Below are positions 19,543-28,493 of a stretch of 32,311 bases of DNA, one piece after another. Numbering within the stretch: position 1 is the first letter of the stretch; every line of letters begins with the position of its first letter. The notes below the pieces were generated by a model. The model was not told where the DNA came from. It was given only the letters and a program-made list of their open reading frames with translations, and ran no database searches. The DNA is from Blastocladiella britannica. Taxonomy: Eukaryota > Blastocladiomycota > Blastocladiomycetes > Blastocladiales > Blastocladiaceae. Both the position numbers and the translations under genes were made by a program. Location: assembly GCA_025349905.2 (NCBI GenBank), contig MU624677.1, positions 1 to 32,311 of the forward strand. The letters are read 5' to 3'.

Positions 19543-20242
19543 CTATTCAGTTGTTCCTGGGACTCTCCAGCCGCGGGCGATCAACGGCTCGCGCCGCCGT
19601 CCGTACTGGGGCTGGACCTGCGCGGTCGGGGGTCTTAAGTGATAAGTCAAGTCAGGGACCGGGGCGACGCGCCGCAGGGCCTGGTTCACCACGCGCGTGG
19701 CGCCGGTGACACCGCCGTGAACGGAGTGGTTCAAGGCGAGGGCGAAGGGGAGGCCGCACACGTCGAGCTTCTCCTGCTAGAGAGCCACCGTCACCGCGTC
19801 CACAAGGAACGACGCAAGCGACTGGAGCGTGAAGTGGCCCAGCGCGATGGCCTCGTCGCGGTCACGCGCGGACGCGAGCACGAAGACTGCATGGTCGCCA
19901 CGGAGGTGGCCCAACACCATTCGCGCGTCCAGGAGGCGCAGGGGGTCGAGGAGAACACAGACGTTTTCGAGCGCTTGCACGAAATACGCGTGGCCGGCCT
20001 TGCCGCCGAGGCCAGAGGTCCGCAGCAGCGCCGGCGAGATGATAGCAAACGTCGGGGGCGACATGAACTGCGCCTGTTACACCTGCAGCACGACGGTGGC
20101 CTCGCGGGCAGCCAGGGCTGCAGCTGTAATAGCCGTGCGATCCGCAGCGGGGCCTTCCTTGGTCGGCAAGCTGGTTCTCGGCAGCGGTCCGCACCAAGTC
20201 GTCGTCCATGCTTTGGTCATCGTCGTGCGTAGCGTGCTCCAT
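19543..20242 (-). pseudogene. Disrupted gene, family not recognised
   Basis: Read on the minus strand from the ATG at 20240-20242. An acidic start (MEHATHDDDQSMDDD) changes frame at about 20163, where one extra C is needed to explain the shift. The reading then continues as a helical protein (DRTAITAAALAAREATVVL, FAIISPALLRTSGLGG, DEAIALGHFTLQSLASFLV, FALALNHSVHGGVTGATRV) to a TAG at 19543-19545. Two in-frame stops interrupt it: TAA near 20075 and TAG at 19777-19779. Both sit where a single C-to-T change from a Gln codon would explain them. Upstream, about 20243-20463 is also open in one frame (NKRVSYRPFDPVHVKKNS) but shifted, and may be part of the same relic. No GT-AG intron of usable size repairs these breaks. 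Pseudogene is the likeliest reading; sequence error is the alternative. Confidence 0.5.
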
Positions 20243-20522
20243 CACTTAGTTTCCGTCAGCTTGAATAAACGGTCGTCGCGCAGGTGCTCCTGGACATCTG
20301 AACAAGGGCTCCGCGCCGGGGCATGGCTAAAAAAACACGAAAGGTCCATCTTAAGTCCAGGGTTGTTGCCTTCTTGGTCTTTGGGAGCGAGCGAATTCTT
20401 CTTGACGTGGACCGGGTCGAAGGGCCGGTACGAGACGCGCTTGTTGGGTGGGTGGCTCCCGTGCACTTTTGAAAGAGACGATTTTTGACGGCCTGGATGT
20501 CACAACGTTAACATCAACAACA

Positions 20523-22369
20523 ATGACGATCCGCCGACGACAGCAAGATGATGGGTACGCGTCCTTGACCTTGGCGGTAAGGACCCTTTCCATCATTTTT
20601 TTTTCTTTTGCAGTCACTTTTCACCAACAAAAATTACGATTACAGCTCTCGGACCGCGCCATTTACGGCCTACGCGCCATTCACACTGCGACCGGCGAGA
20701 TTCTGATTGCTGTGGCCGGCGCTCACGTATATAGCTTTATTCCTTATTTCTTACGCATATACACTCAGTCCAATAGAATATAGCTCTGGCTCGTGTCTGT
20801 GCAACGCGACCCATTTCGCGCCGACGTGGTCGCATCATGGACCCCAAGAGTAGCACCAACGAGCGATCTTGCATTCGATCCGGTCGCCTTATCAGCGCGA
20901 GTGCTGGAAAAACGTCCACCCTGTTCCGCGGACTCTGAAGAGTACTTTTACTCGGCCGACTTTACAGTCATTGGCGACGACGACTCGGCACCGCACCTGG
21001 GCAAACCTGGAGATCTGCTGTGTATTGCTGGAGGACTTGGGTGTGGTCTTCGCATTGTCAATGTGCATACCCGCCGCGCGATCGCGTCGGCTACTGGAGT
21101 CTCGATTGGCGTACGTTACATAATTTCCCCCCTCGACCAGTTGAAATAGCACCAATAAGTATGGTTAATAGGATATCAATGAGGTCAAGACGCACCCGCG
21201 CATATGGCATTGGATCGGATTTGCGGGAAAGGATTGCGCGGTCCAGATCTACGATCTCCGGGCCAAGGCGGTGCTGGTCGCCATGGGAGGTATGCACGGC
21301 CATAAGCAGCAAGTCCTCTCTTTTGTACGGTGTTCCTTTTTTTTTTCTATACCTTCCAAGCTAGCCCTTGAACATATATTGCGTATAGGACTGGCACCCG
21401 ACCCAGCCCCACCTGGTCTCGAGCGGCGCCGATCACGCTGTGCACGAGTGGGACCTGCCTCCAGACGAGACGCTGCTTGATCTCGCACATGCTATTGCAA
21501 ATGGCACATCCACGTTCCTCCACATTCACGCGTTCGCCCGCCAGTCCCAGTGGCCACACCCGGGCTTTGTCGATTGCGTACAGTACCTTGCGACAACCGA
21601 CTCTGGACCCCGATCTATTGTTTCCAAGTCCTCGGACGGGGAATTGCATATCTGGCAGTTCCCTCTACCCGAGGATTCTGCTTCTTCGCCATCGTTGTGG
21701 GTGGTGGATGTCCAGGTACGCTCCAATTCTCTTCGTCATCAGCAGGAGTTAAACAACAAAACAATCCAGGAACGAGGCCCGCGTCCACATTGGCTCGCCA
21801 CCGCACGCTATCCGCCGCACGTCATGTGGTTCTTCAAATTCTCCATCACCACGACCGCTTGCGCGCACGTAGCAGCGCTGGGTCTGGCTGACGGTCAAAT
21901 TGCAGTGTGGGATTTGAGCCGATTAATGGCGCAGTGTGCTGCGGATCGGGCCACTGCACTGGCGTTGCCTCCATTTGTCGTGGACGACAATGTCGAGGAC
22001 CTCGATCCCAGCGATCTGTACCAGGTGTGCCAGTCGGTGGTGGTTCCCTCTGTTTCATGGGAGGCGGCACTCAAGGATCCGACGGTCCTTGTTGCCCTTG
22101 CCCCAACCAAGCGGGTAGCAGCAGCTGCAGCAGGGCAGTTGACGTCGGCGGCTCGGACTGGGAAGCGCGGCGGCGAAGGCGGCGGTGCATCGCGTAAATC
22201 GGCTCGTACCACGGAGGCTCGTTCCGATCCGCCGATCCGCATGGCGATCGTGGAGTGCTTTGAAGATGATCTTGAGGAAGGGACCGGCGACTGGATCGCC
22301 GTTGGGTGCGACGAGGACGGGGATCTGGTGGTGCACTGGCTCGGTTCTCTTTCGTCAATTGCTCCATAA
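20523..22369 (+). CDS. EED: EED/ESC homologue, WD40 subunit of Polycomb repressive complex 2
   Basis: Six-exon model: 20523-20576, 20646-20726, 20784-21110, 21172-21324, 21389-21715, 21770-22369; 513 aa, all introns phase 0 and 54-69 nt. Seen: WD40 propeller segments that follow EED in order: IYGLRAIHTATGEILIAVAG, EEYFYSADF, LLCIAGGLGCGLRIVNVHTR, DINEVKTHP, IGFAGKDCAVQIYDLRAKAV, HGHKQQVLSFDWHPTQPHLV, SSGADHAVHEWDL, FVDCVQYLA, SIVSKSSDGELHIWQF, and VMWFFKFSI plus AALGLADGQIAVWDL. Known role: EED binds H3K27me3 through an aromatic cage and activates EZH2 in PRC2. Cage positions appear kept as Tyr25, Tyr101, Trp334 and Phe335. A Lys/Gly/Ala-rich insert (about 430-465) precedes the last blade. 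The short N-terminus lacks the long tail of animal EED. The first intron uses the second of two AG sites, chosen for frame. A nuclear chromatin role is expected. Confidence 0.9.
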
Positions 22370-22378
22370 TTTATTCAA

Positions 22379-25057
22379 ATGATTCTAGCTGCGACACTCG
22401 GCCGCCGACGCGCGCTGCTCTTCGTCCATGGGTGCTTGAGTTTACCGTCCTTCATGCGACGACCTTTACCAGCATTATCTGTCGCGCCGTACTCGCAGCA
22501 CCATTACAGTTCTGATCAATCACTGCGATACCAAACTCGGTCGCCGTCAACGACGGCACACCAGGACGCGCCAAATCGCTACCGCGGCGGTCCCGGCGGC
22601 CCACAAATTGAGCTGGACGTGCAGCTGGCACGAGCCCTGTCGAATCGCAATGCTGCAGAATTTCGGACTGTCTGCGAGCGCGCCAACCAGTGGCGCCCTC
22701 ACCCGCAATCGTCGTCCTCTTCGGCCTCGTCATCAACAGCGCAACGGCAGGGTAAGCACTTGACTGGCGCTACACCCGTGACAATGGCAGTGCCGCCGCT
22801 GGTCAAAGTCATGGAATCTCTGCCAACGCGTATCCCCACCATGGACGACGACCCGAACCCAGCATGGTCCATGGGCCTTCACACGCTACTGATCCGGCTA
22901 CTTCAGCAGCACCCGCCGATCCTCCCCTCGCGGTGGTGGCGTGACCGGCCGTCGTTGCCTGCGTCCCTGGTACGGGCCATGATGGCACGCGAGGGCCAGA
23001 ACGAGCCCGGGAGTGCACTGGCGGTCGTGTCGGTTGCCTCCGCCGTGGGGGCCGACGCGTACCCGGCGCTGTGGCGAGCCGATCCGGTGGCTGCGGAGTG
23101 GCTGTTACGGGCGCTCGCGCGGGCGCGGTCGCCATCGACGGGTACTACGAGGATCGACGCTGTTGAGGTCATGTCGCGAGTGGCGGGGATTTGCAACCGG
23201 CTCGACCGCGCCGCTGCTACGGTCGATAAGGGTGACGCGCCGCTGATGGGATACGACGCGAGCCTCAGGGTCGCCGTGCACGCGCAGTGTTTGGCGCGGT
23301 CAGCCGACCCAAAACGGCTGGCACCGTACTTGGCCTCCGCAGTGCAACAAGGATCGGTTGCTGGACTGTACGCGGACCCGGATCTCGTCGAAGCGCAGTG
23401 GCTGGCGCTGGCACCTTCCAAAAATCCGCCGCGCGCTCAAACTGCGGTGGATCTGACTGATTTCTTGCTGAAGGTTTTCGTCCACAAATCAGACGCAGTA
23501 ACGTCGCTGGTGCTGACGCGCCTCGTACGCGAAACCGCCGCCACGTTACTGGCAGCCCAGCCGCAAGCCACCACCAAAGGGCGCGCGAAACTGACCCGCA
23601 AGCTAGTGGAACTTGTCGAGACCGCGCGCGCCCACAACGTGCAACTCAGTTCGCGCGAGATTCACCCGATCCTGATGCAACTCCTGGAACCGCTGGACTA
23701 CGACCGTGCCAACTCCAAGGCCAACATTGCTGCTCTCGTACACCTGGTAGGTCCCAGCGCCGAATATGTGGCGGGTGGGGCCAACGACTACGTGCACTCG
23801 GCGCTGGTGCGCGCATACGATCTGCAGCAACGCACCGACGACGTGCGCCGCGTGCACGACTTGGCGCGGACGACGTCGCTCCCGCACGCACGCAACGCCG
23901 AACCATACTATTGCGCGCTGGTACACGCGCTGGTGCGCCACGTGCACGGGAAACAGCACGCGCCGTTAACGGAAGCAATGGCGATCTTGGACCACGACGG
24001 CGTCCCCGTGTCGCCGCGGATCGGGGCTATTTTGGTTCGAGCGGCGCGGCGGTCGGCTGATCAGGCGCTCTTGGACCGAGTGACGGCCATGATGGCGCAG
24101 GCGGCCGAAATGGACGTGGCGGCGGCACAGCAGTCGAACCATTTCGGGGACAGCCAGCATGCGGCGGCCGCGCAGTTCGAGGTGCAGGTGCAGCCGCACT
24201 TGCGGCCCACGTCCCTTGATTTGCCGGCGGCAGTGGCTGCACTGGAGGCTATTCAGAACCGGTACGAGAACCCGCGGCACGTGGCTCTCAACACTATTGC
24301 CCGCGTGCTCACGGCTACCTGGGAACCGTTTGCGTCGGCGACCAAGCCGGTGCTGGGACCCAGCGGGAACATGTCTCCGCGCGACCGGCTGGCGATCGCG
24401 CGCAAGCTGGTGGCCAATGTGCCGTCGCGGTTCCCGCCACGCGCGGTCATGGCCGCTCCCGCGTTTCTCGGGTCGCTGATGTCGGCGCTCTCGCACAACA
24501 GTAGTAGCAGCAATGACGAAACGAAGCGAGCGACCACTGCCGCCGCCGCTGCGGTCGCCATGGTCCGCGCCTGGGTCCTGCGTACTCCCGGCACCACCCG
24601 TATCCCAGCCGAGTGGGACGTGTTCCCCGACTACTTGACGCTCAAAACACGCCGCAAAGTCATGGAGTCTATCGATTTGCCACCGACCCCACAGCTGATC
24701 TCGATCGCATTTGACGTCGCCGGGTTTGCGCACGACCGGGCGCTGGTGACGGACCTCGTGGCCCGCATGATGCCCCCGCCCATTTCGGCCACGAACCACC
24801 ACGACGCGACGCCGCCATTGATTTGGGTCGTGGATAGCAATGTGCTGACGTCGGCGATTGAGGCAGCGCTTCGGACGGGCGACGGCGAGCTCGCAATCGC
24901 ACTGGTCACGGATAAGCGGGAACGACTTGCGGTTCCCTTGACGAAAAAGATGACAGGCACGTTCAAGTCGGTGGCGACCAAGGCGTGTCTGGAGGTGCTT
25001 GACGATCCGCGTGTCAATTTCATTCACCGGTCCACGTTGGAGACAACGCGAGAGTAG
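22379..25057 (+). CDS. Large helical protein, probably mitochondrial, PPR-like
   Basis: Intron-free 892-codon frame that begins only 9 nt after the EED stop. Seen: an N-terminus rich in Arg, Leu, Ala and Ser and nearly free of acidic residues (MILAATLGRRRALLF, LPSFMRRPLPALSVA) fits a mitochondrial targeting presequence. The rest is alpha-helical with tandem helix pairs. The stretch about 455-580 (NDYVHSALVRAYDLQQRTDD, YYCALVHALVRHVHGKQHAP, EAMAILDHDGVPVSP) resembles pentatricopeptide repeats, where the pattern is Y-x-x-L-I-x-A-x-x-x-x-G. Inference: an organellar RNA-binding or translation/expression factor. The PPR match is weak and by eye, and no specific yeast counterpart is recognised. Its stop is 22 nt from the stop of the convergent secreted-protein gene. 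Confidence 0.65.
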   Translation: MILAATLGRRRALLFVHGCLSLPSFMRRPLPALSVAPYSQHHYSSDQSLRYQTRSPSTTAHQDAPNRYRGGPGGPQIELDVQLARALSNRNAAEFRTVCERANQWRPHPQSSSSSASSSTAQRQGKHLTGATPVTMAVPPLVKVMESLPTRIPTMDDDPNPAWSMGLHTLLIRLLQQHPPILPSRWWRDRPSLPASLVRAMMAREGQNEPGSALAVVSVASAVGADAYPALWRADPVAAEWLLRALARARSPSTGTTRIDAVEVMSRVAGICNRLDRAAATVDKGDAPLMGYDASLRVAVHAQCLARSADPKRLAPYLASAVQQGSVAGLYADPDLVEAQWLALAPSKNPPRAQTAVDLTDFLLKVFVHKSDAVTSLVLTRLVRETAATLLAAQPQATTKGRAKLTRKLVELVETARAHNVQLSSREIHPILMQLLEPLDYDRANSKANIAALVHLVGPSAEYVAGGANDYVHSALVRAYDLQQRTDDVRRVHDLARTTSLPHARNAEPYYCALVHALVRHVHGKQHAPLTEAMAILDHDGVPVSPRIGAILVRAARRSADQALLDRVTAMMAQAAEMDVAAAQQSNHFGDSQHAAAAQFEVQVQPHLRPTSLDLPAAVAALEAIQNRYENPRHVALNTIARVLTATWEPFASATKPVLGPSGNMSPRDRLAIARKLVANVPSRFPPRAVMAAPAFLGSLMSALSHNSSSSNDETKRATTAAAAAVAMVRAWVLRTPGTTRIPAEWDVFPDYLTLKTRRKVMESIDLPPTPQLISIAFDVAGFAHDRALVTDLVARMMPPPISATNHHDATPPLIWVVDSNVLTSAIEAALRTGDGELAIALVTDKRERLAVPLTKKMTGTFKSVATKACLEVLDDPRVNFIHRSTLETTRE

Positions 25058-25079
25058 TAGCTTTTTTTATTGGATCCAT

Positions 25080-26615
25080 TCAAACAGTGGCGTCAATGCA
25101 CGCGACCGCCGCCAACTTGTCCGTCTCGCACTCCCGCTCCGTTACAATCCCAGCGCTGGTAGCCTCGGCCGGGTTGCGGTGCACCGAGTGCATGCCCTGG
25201 ACCACCAGTGCTGGGCATTTAATGGCAGCGGCCGGTGCCACCCAAGCGGTCGCGGCCTTGCCATTGTAGTCGGCGAGAATCCGCAACAGAGCCTGGTTGG
25301 TCGCATCGGCCGCCGCCATCGTGTACCCGTACCGCTGGCATGTGGCGGCGGCTTGGGAGTGTGGGATCGGAGTTGGAGCCACGATGAGCCGATACGGCGA
25401 CGACCCCTGTTGGCCGTAGATAGTGTCGACGACGGGAGAGAAGTGGCAGAGCACGGGGTGGTCGGCGCCGTCGGGGATCGAGAGGACTCCGGCCTGTTCA
25501 TATTTTCTGGTTATGTGAGTTGTTTCATGAAATCTTGCAGGAAGCTACATTGGCGCACATACCGTCTTGGGATCCGAGCTCAGGTAGATTTGCGACGCAC
25601 CGAGACCATGGTCGTCGCCTGGTAGCGCCGTCAAAAGTATTGAGTACTTGCGTCAACCAACAACCCAAATGAAGCGTACCATTCCACGACCCGACCAACG
25701 CCGTCCCACCCGGCCCCAAGCACGATACCGCGACTTCCGAGACCTTGATCAAGTTCTTCCAGTCCACGTCGGCGAGTTTCCCACCAATCGCCGCACACGC
25801 CGCCACTGCTCCCGGAGTCGACGCCCTGATAAGTTCGCCCGTCACCGGATCGCGCGGCATCCGCCAGGTACCCCCACCACACTGGTTCTTGAACGACGCC
25901 GACCACCGGAACTTGGTGTGCGTGCATTGCGACTCGGCCGGAATCAACGCCCAGTACTTTGCCGACGCGGGCAAGTCGGCGGTCAGCCGGGCGACGCGTG
26001 GGGTGGCGGTCAGACAGTCCGAGTACAGTTCGTGGGCGGCGGCGGCGTGGAACCGGTGTCCCATGGCGTGACCCATGGCGTGGCTGCCGGCCTCTTCGGT
26101 GCATCCGACCCCACTGCCCGTGGATTCGGACGAGGCGATGATCTGTTGATCTCCATTAGGCAGGCCGGAGCAAGGGTGAAATGAAAAAAAATGACCGCGT
26201 ACCTTGCCATCCACCCACAGATCAAAGTGCCGCGAGTCCCGGGACGAATTGCCCGCCGCCCGCGCTACCGCTTCCACGCGAAACGTCGGGTGCTGGTCGC
26301 TGGTACCTGTTGCCCACGGGTCCATGGCCACTGCCGAGTTTTGACCAAACGAGTCAAAGCACTGGTCCGAGTCGAGCCAGCGGCCCATGGGCAGCGACGA
26401 CGATCGGATCTCATGTGAGCCCCAGGTGGCGGGGGGCATGCCCGTTGGCGCTAAAAACCATTTCCCATTTCGAATATTAGTTTTGATCGTTGGGCCAGTT
26501 GCCAGTGTTCTGATGTTTAGTTACCGCGACGGGCATTCTCAGTGGCCAGGACAAGTTGAGTGCTGGACCAGCAGTGGATCAGGGCGAGGGTTGCGAGCAC
26601 GATGATCCGGGACAT
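25080..26615 (-). CDS. Secreted protein with two C-type-lectin-like regions
   Basis: Five-exon model (transcript order): 26615-26525, 26450-26203, 26142-25665, 25618-25563, 25493-25080; 428 aa. The 46-nt intron 25664-25619 is set by the frame change on either side. Seen: a signal peptide (MSRIIVLATLALIHCWSSTQ), many Cys and Trp, His-rich HAMGHAMGHRFH, and N-glycosylation sites NSS and NGT. Two similar halves each carry A-A-x-C-x-x-x-G-x-x-x-A-x-A/V-D (VAACAAIGGKLADVDW; AATCQRYGYTMAAADATNQ), then a Trp and late Cys residues (HPVLCHF; TERECETDKLAAVACI), as in C-type-lectin-like folds. Inference: extracellular carbohydrate- or ligand-binding protein. The calcium-binding EPN/QPD motif is not evident, so sugar binding is not assured. 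The start codon lies 37 nt from that of the divergent zinc-finger gene. Confidence 0.68.
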
Positions 26616-26652
26616 TTTTCTTTTTTATTCCGAATTTCTCACTCGCTTGATC
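26616..26652. promoter_or_regulatory. 37-nt gap between two divergent start codons
   Basis: Only 37 nt separate the ATGs of the secreted lectin-like gene (-) and the zinc-finger gene (+). Either the transcripts overlap at their 5' ends, or initiation is bidirectional from a very short core. No TATA box is seen. Confidence 0.35.
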
Positions 26653-27123
26653 ATGGGAAAAGAGGAGCCGAACCAACCTGCAACAGTTCCCGTTCCCGCG
26701 CAGGCGGTCCAGCACGCGCAGACCGGCCTTGCTCTGCTCTTGGCCGCGTACCCTGTCCCCAAGCTGCCGCCTCCTTCTATTGCCCATAATCAAACTGTAA
26801 CCACTCCGCAGCGGCGGCGCGACCGGTTTGCCGTCCTTTCTTCCTCTCCTCCAGCATCGCCCGTTACCACCACCACCAAGAAAGACCCCTCAATGAGTGT
26901 CGGCAGCCGTGCATTCCAAACGCCCAAGCAATTACAACCACCAGCACCAGCACCAGCACCAGCACCAGCACCAGCCGCGATTGACGCGTGCCCCATGTGC
27001 AGCATGGGGTTCGCGGCGGGCACGAGCGCGGACCAAGTGGCCGCGCACGTGCACGGGTGCCTGGCCGGTGACGACGATGCGTTACTGATGATGGGCGACG
27101 ATGATGATGATTTTGATTTTTAA
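26653..27123 (+). CDS. Small UBZ-type zinc-finger protein with acidic tail
   Basis: Single exon, 156 aa, ATG at 26653. Seen: a disordered Pro/Thr/Ser region with an RRRDRFAVLSSSPP basic segment, a (Pro-Ala)n run (about 97-108) encoded by a CCAGCA repeat, then one compact zinc finger. That finger is C113-P-M-C116, a hydrophobic M-G-F, and H132-x3-C136, which matches the UBZ4/Rad18-type CCHC ubiquitin-binding finger. The protein ends with acidic residues (MMGDDDDDFDF). UBZ fingers of this type bind ubiquitin in DNA-repair factors such as Rad18 and SLX4. The rest has no catalytic domain, so an adaptor role is inferred; the family is not identified. A classical C2HC nucleic-acid finger is the alternative reading. 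Confidence 0.68.
   Translation: MGKEEPNQPATVPVPAQAVQHAQTGLALLLAAYPVPKLPPPSIAHNQTVTTPQRRRDRFAVLSSSPPASPVTTTTKKDPSMSVGSRAFQTPKQLQPPAPAPAPAPAPAAIDACPMCSMGFAAGTSADQVAAHVHGCLAGDDDALLMMGDDDDDFDF
26940..26976 (+). repeat. CCAGCA hexanucleotide microsatellite
   Basis: About six copies of CCAGCA in tandem, in frame within the zinc-finger gene, coding alternating Pro and Ala. The length is a multiple of three per unit, so copy-number change would preserve frame. Confidence 0.85.
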
Positions 27124-27146
27124 ATATATTGCATTGGGTGGTGGAG

Positions 27147-28400
27147 TCAAAACTCTGCTCGGAAGATCGCGTCCACGGTGCCGTCTAAGATCGCGGCGAC
27201 CTCGGCGATGGACTGGTGCACAATTTGGGTCAGGACTTGGTGTTGAGCGCTGTTTTTTTTTTTTTGAATGCAGGTCAGTCTATATCGCGACGACATAAGA
27301 ATGAGAGCGACGAACCGTTCCAAGTGCCACACCATCTCGGCTCCACGACACCCAAAGTAGTCGAGCACGAACGACGCCCGTACTCGACGCTGCTGGCGGG
27401 CTTGGTCGACCACCGCTTTTGGCACCTGCAGCTGCATTCGTGACTGGTCCGCCGCCGCATCCCCACTGTCTGCACGGACCCGTAACAACGCGACTCGAGC
27501 CGGCGGCAACGGCGGCGGAAGGACCGGTGGGCCAGCACCAATTACCGTCAGCAGTTCGCCGGGCATAAGCCGAGACGGGGCAATGGTTCGGCGGCGACGG
27601 CGACTGGTTGTTTGGACTGCGACCGTGCTCATGTTGCCGATCATGGGCTGATCCAGTGATTGGGGAGGCATGGGAAGGTCGCGGCGACGTCGTGTAGTAC
27701 GGCGCACCGAGACTGGGGCATCGCCCACGCCGGCGTCGCGTGTGGTCAAAGTAGGTTTGTCCAGCATTCCTGGCGCCATGGTCATGGGTGGTGCATCAGC
27801 GGCAACAGAGACAATTGGAGGAGCCGGATCCGCCGGCGTGACTGCCACAGGCAATGTGGGCACGACAGCCGCTGGTAATGTGGGCGGACCATCCTTTCCC
27901 ACCTCCGAGGCGCGAATACTGAGACGTGGTGGAGATGGCGCTGGTGAGGGGATCAATGCTGCTGCTGATGTTACCACTGGGATCGGCATGTCCACAGGTA
28001 ATGGCGGTGGGTCCAGCGCAACAGTCAATGAAGATCCTCGTACGTTGCCACCGAGCTGCAACTGACGCTGACGTAAGAGCTGGAACAAGTGCTCGATCGG
28101 TGGCAATGCAGGTGCAGGTACAGCTAGCGGTGGACCACTGGTGATAGGAGCAGCAACAGCACGGACCACAGCCGAAGAAGCTGGACCATGGGCTGACCGG
28201 CCAGGTTTCTGCGGCGGGCGGCGAAGAGGCGGACGACGAAACACGGGTGGTGGGGGCGCATGACGGTCATGCAGAGCGGCCAAGCGCGCGTCGTACGCGG
28301 CCAGCTGGAGCGCGGATTCGGCGGCGTCGCGGTCGGCGGTGGCGCGGGTACCTGGAACGCGTGGGCGCAGGCCTGTGCGTGTGCGCTCCGTCGTGCTCAT
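27147..28400 (-). CDS. Hypothetical Pro-rich protein with helical C-terminus
   Basis: Model: exons 28400-27316 and 27249-27147 (395 aa). The 66-nt intron has no in-frame stop but shows a CTGACC branch-like site and a poly-A/CAG acceptor end. No family recognised. Seen: an Arg-rich N-terminus (ERTRTGLRPRVPGTRA), a helix (AAESALQLAAYDARLAALHD), long Pro/Ala/Val disorder, two Arg clusters (VRRTTRRRRDLPMP, TSRRRRRTIAPSRL) that could be nuclear signals, and a predicted helical C-terminus (VPKAVVDQARQQRRVRASFV, VLTQIVHQSIAEVAAILDG). Convergent with the zinc-finger gene (23 nt between stops), divergent from Isa1. Confidence is mainly that a gene exists. Confidence 0.58.
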   Translation of the reverse strand: MSTTERTRTGLRPRVPGTRATADRDAAESALQLAAYDARLAALHDRHAPPPPVFRRPPLRRPPQKPGRSAHGPASSAVVRAVAAPITSGPPLAVPAPALPPIEHLFQLLRQRQLQLGGNVRGSSLTVALDPPPLPVDMPIPVVTSAAALIPSPAPSPPRLSIRASEVGKDGPPTLPAAVVPTLPVAVTPADPAPPIVSVAADAPPMTMAPGMLDKPTLTTRDAGVGDAPVSVRRTTRRRRDLPMPPQSLDQPMIGNMSTVAVQTTSRRRRRTIAPSRLMPGELLTVIGAGPPVLPPPLPPARVALLRVRADSGDAAADQSRMQLQVPKAVVDQARQQRRVRASFVLDYFGCRGAEMVWHLERFVALILMSSRYRLTCIQKKKNSAQHQVLTQIVHQSIAEVAAILDGTVDAIFRAEF

Positions 28401-28493
28401 TTATTGGTGGAGGATGGGAAATCCTTTGCGTTAATGTGAAAAGATCCCTGTCAATTCAGGAAGCTCTCTTTCAAAAAGTTTTTAAAACAAAAA
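28401..28493. promoter_or_regulatory. Divergent promoter region (Pro-rich gene / Isa1)
   Basis: 93 nt between two divergent ATGs, AT-rich near the Isa1 start. A shared promoter is inferred from layout; no motif is recognised. Confidence 0.35.

Noticed and set aside
3516..20242. Reassignment of TAA/TAG to glutamine to explain in-frame stops in the LRR relic and the 19.5-20.2 kb relic
   Set aside because: Well-supported genes in the window end at TAA and TAG (for example the receptor at 4921, the 25057 stop, the Dabb and mL38 genes), and the relics also have frame changes that recoding would not fix.
23966..25027. 353-codon minus-strand frame opposite the large helical protein
   Set aside because: Arg/His-rich composition typical of an antisense shadow of a GC3-rich gene; no motif or splice logic.
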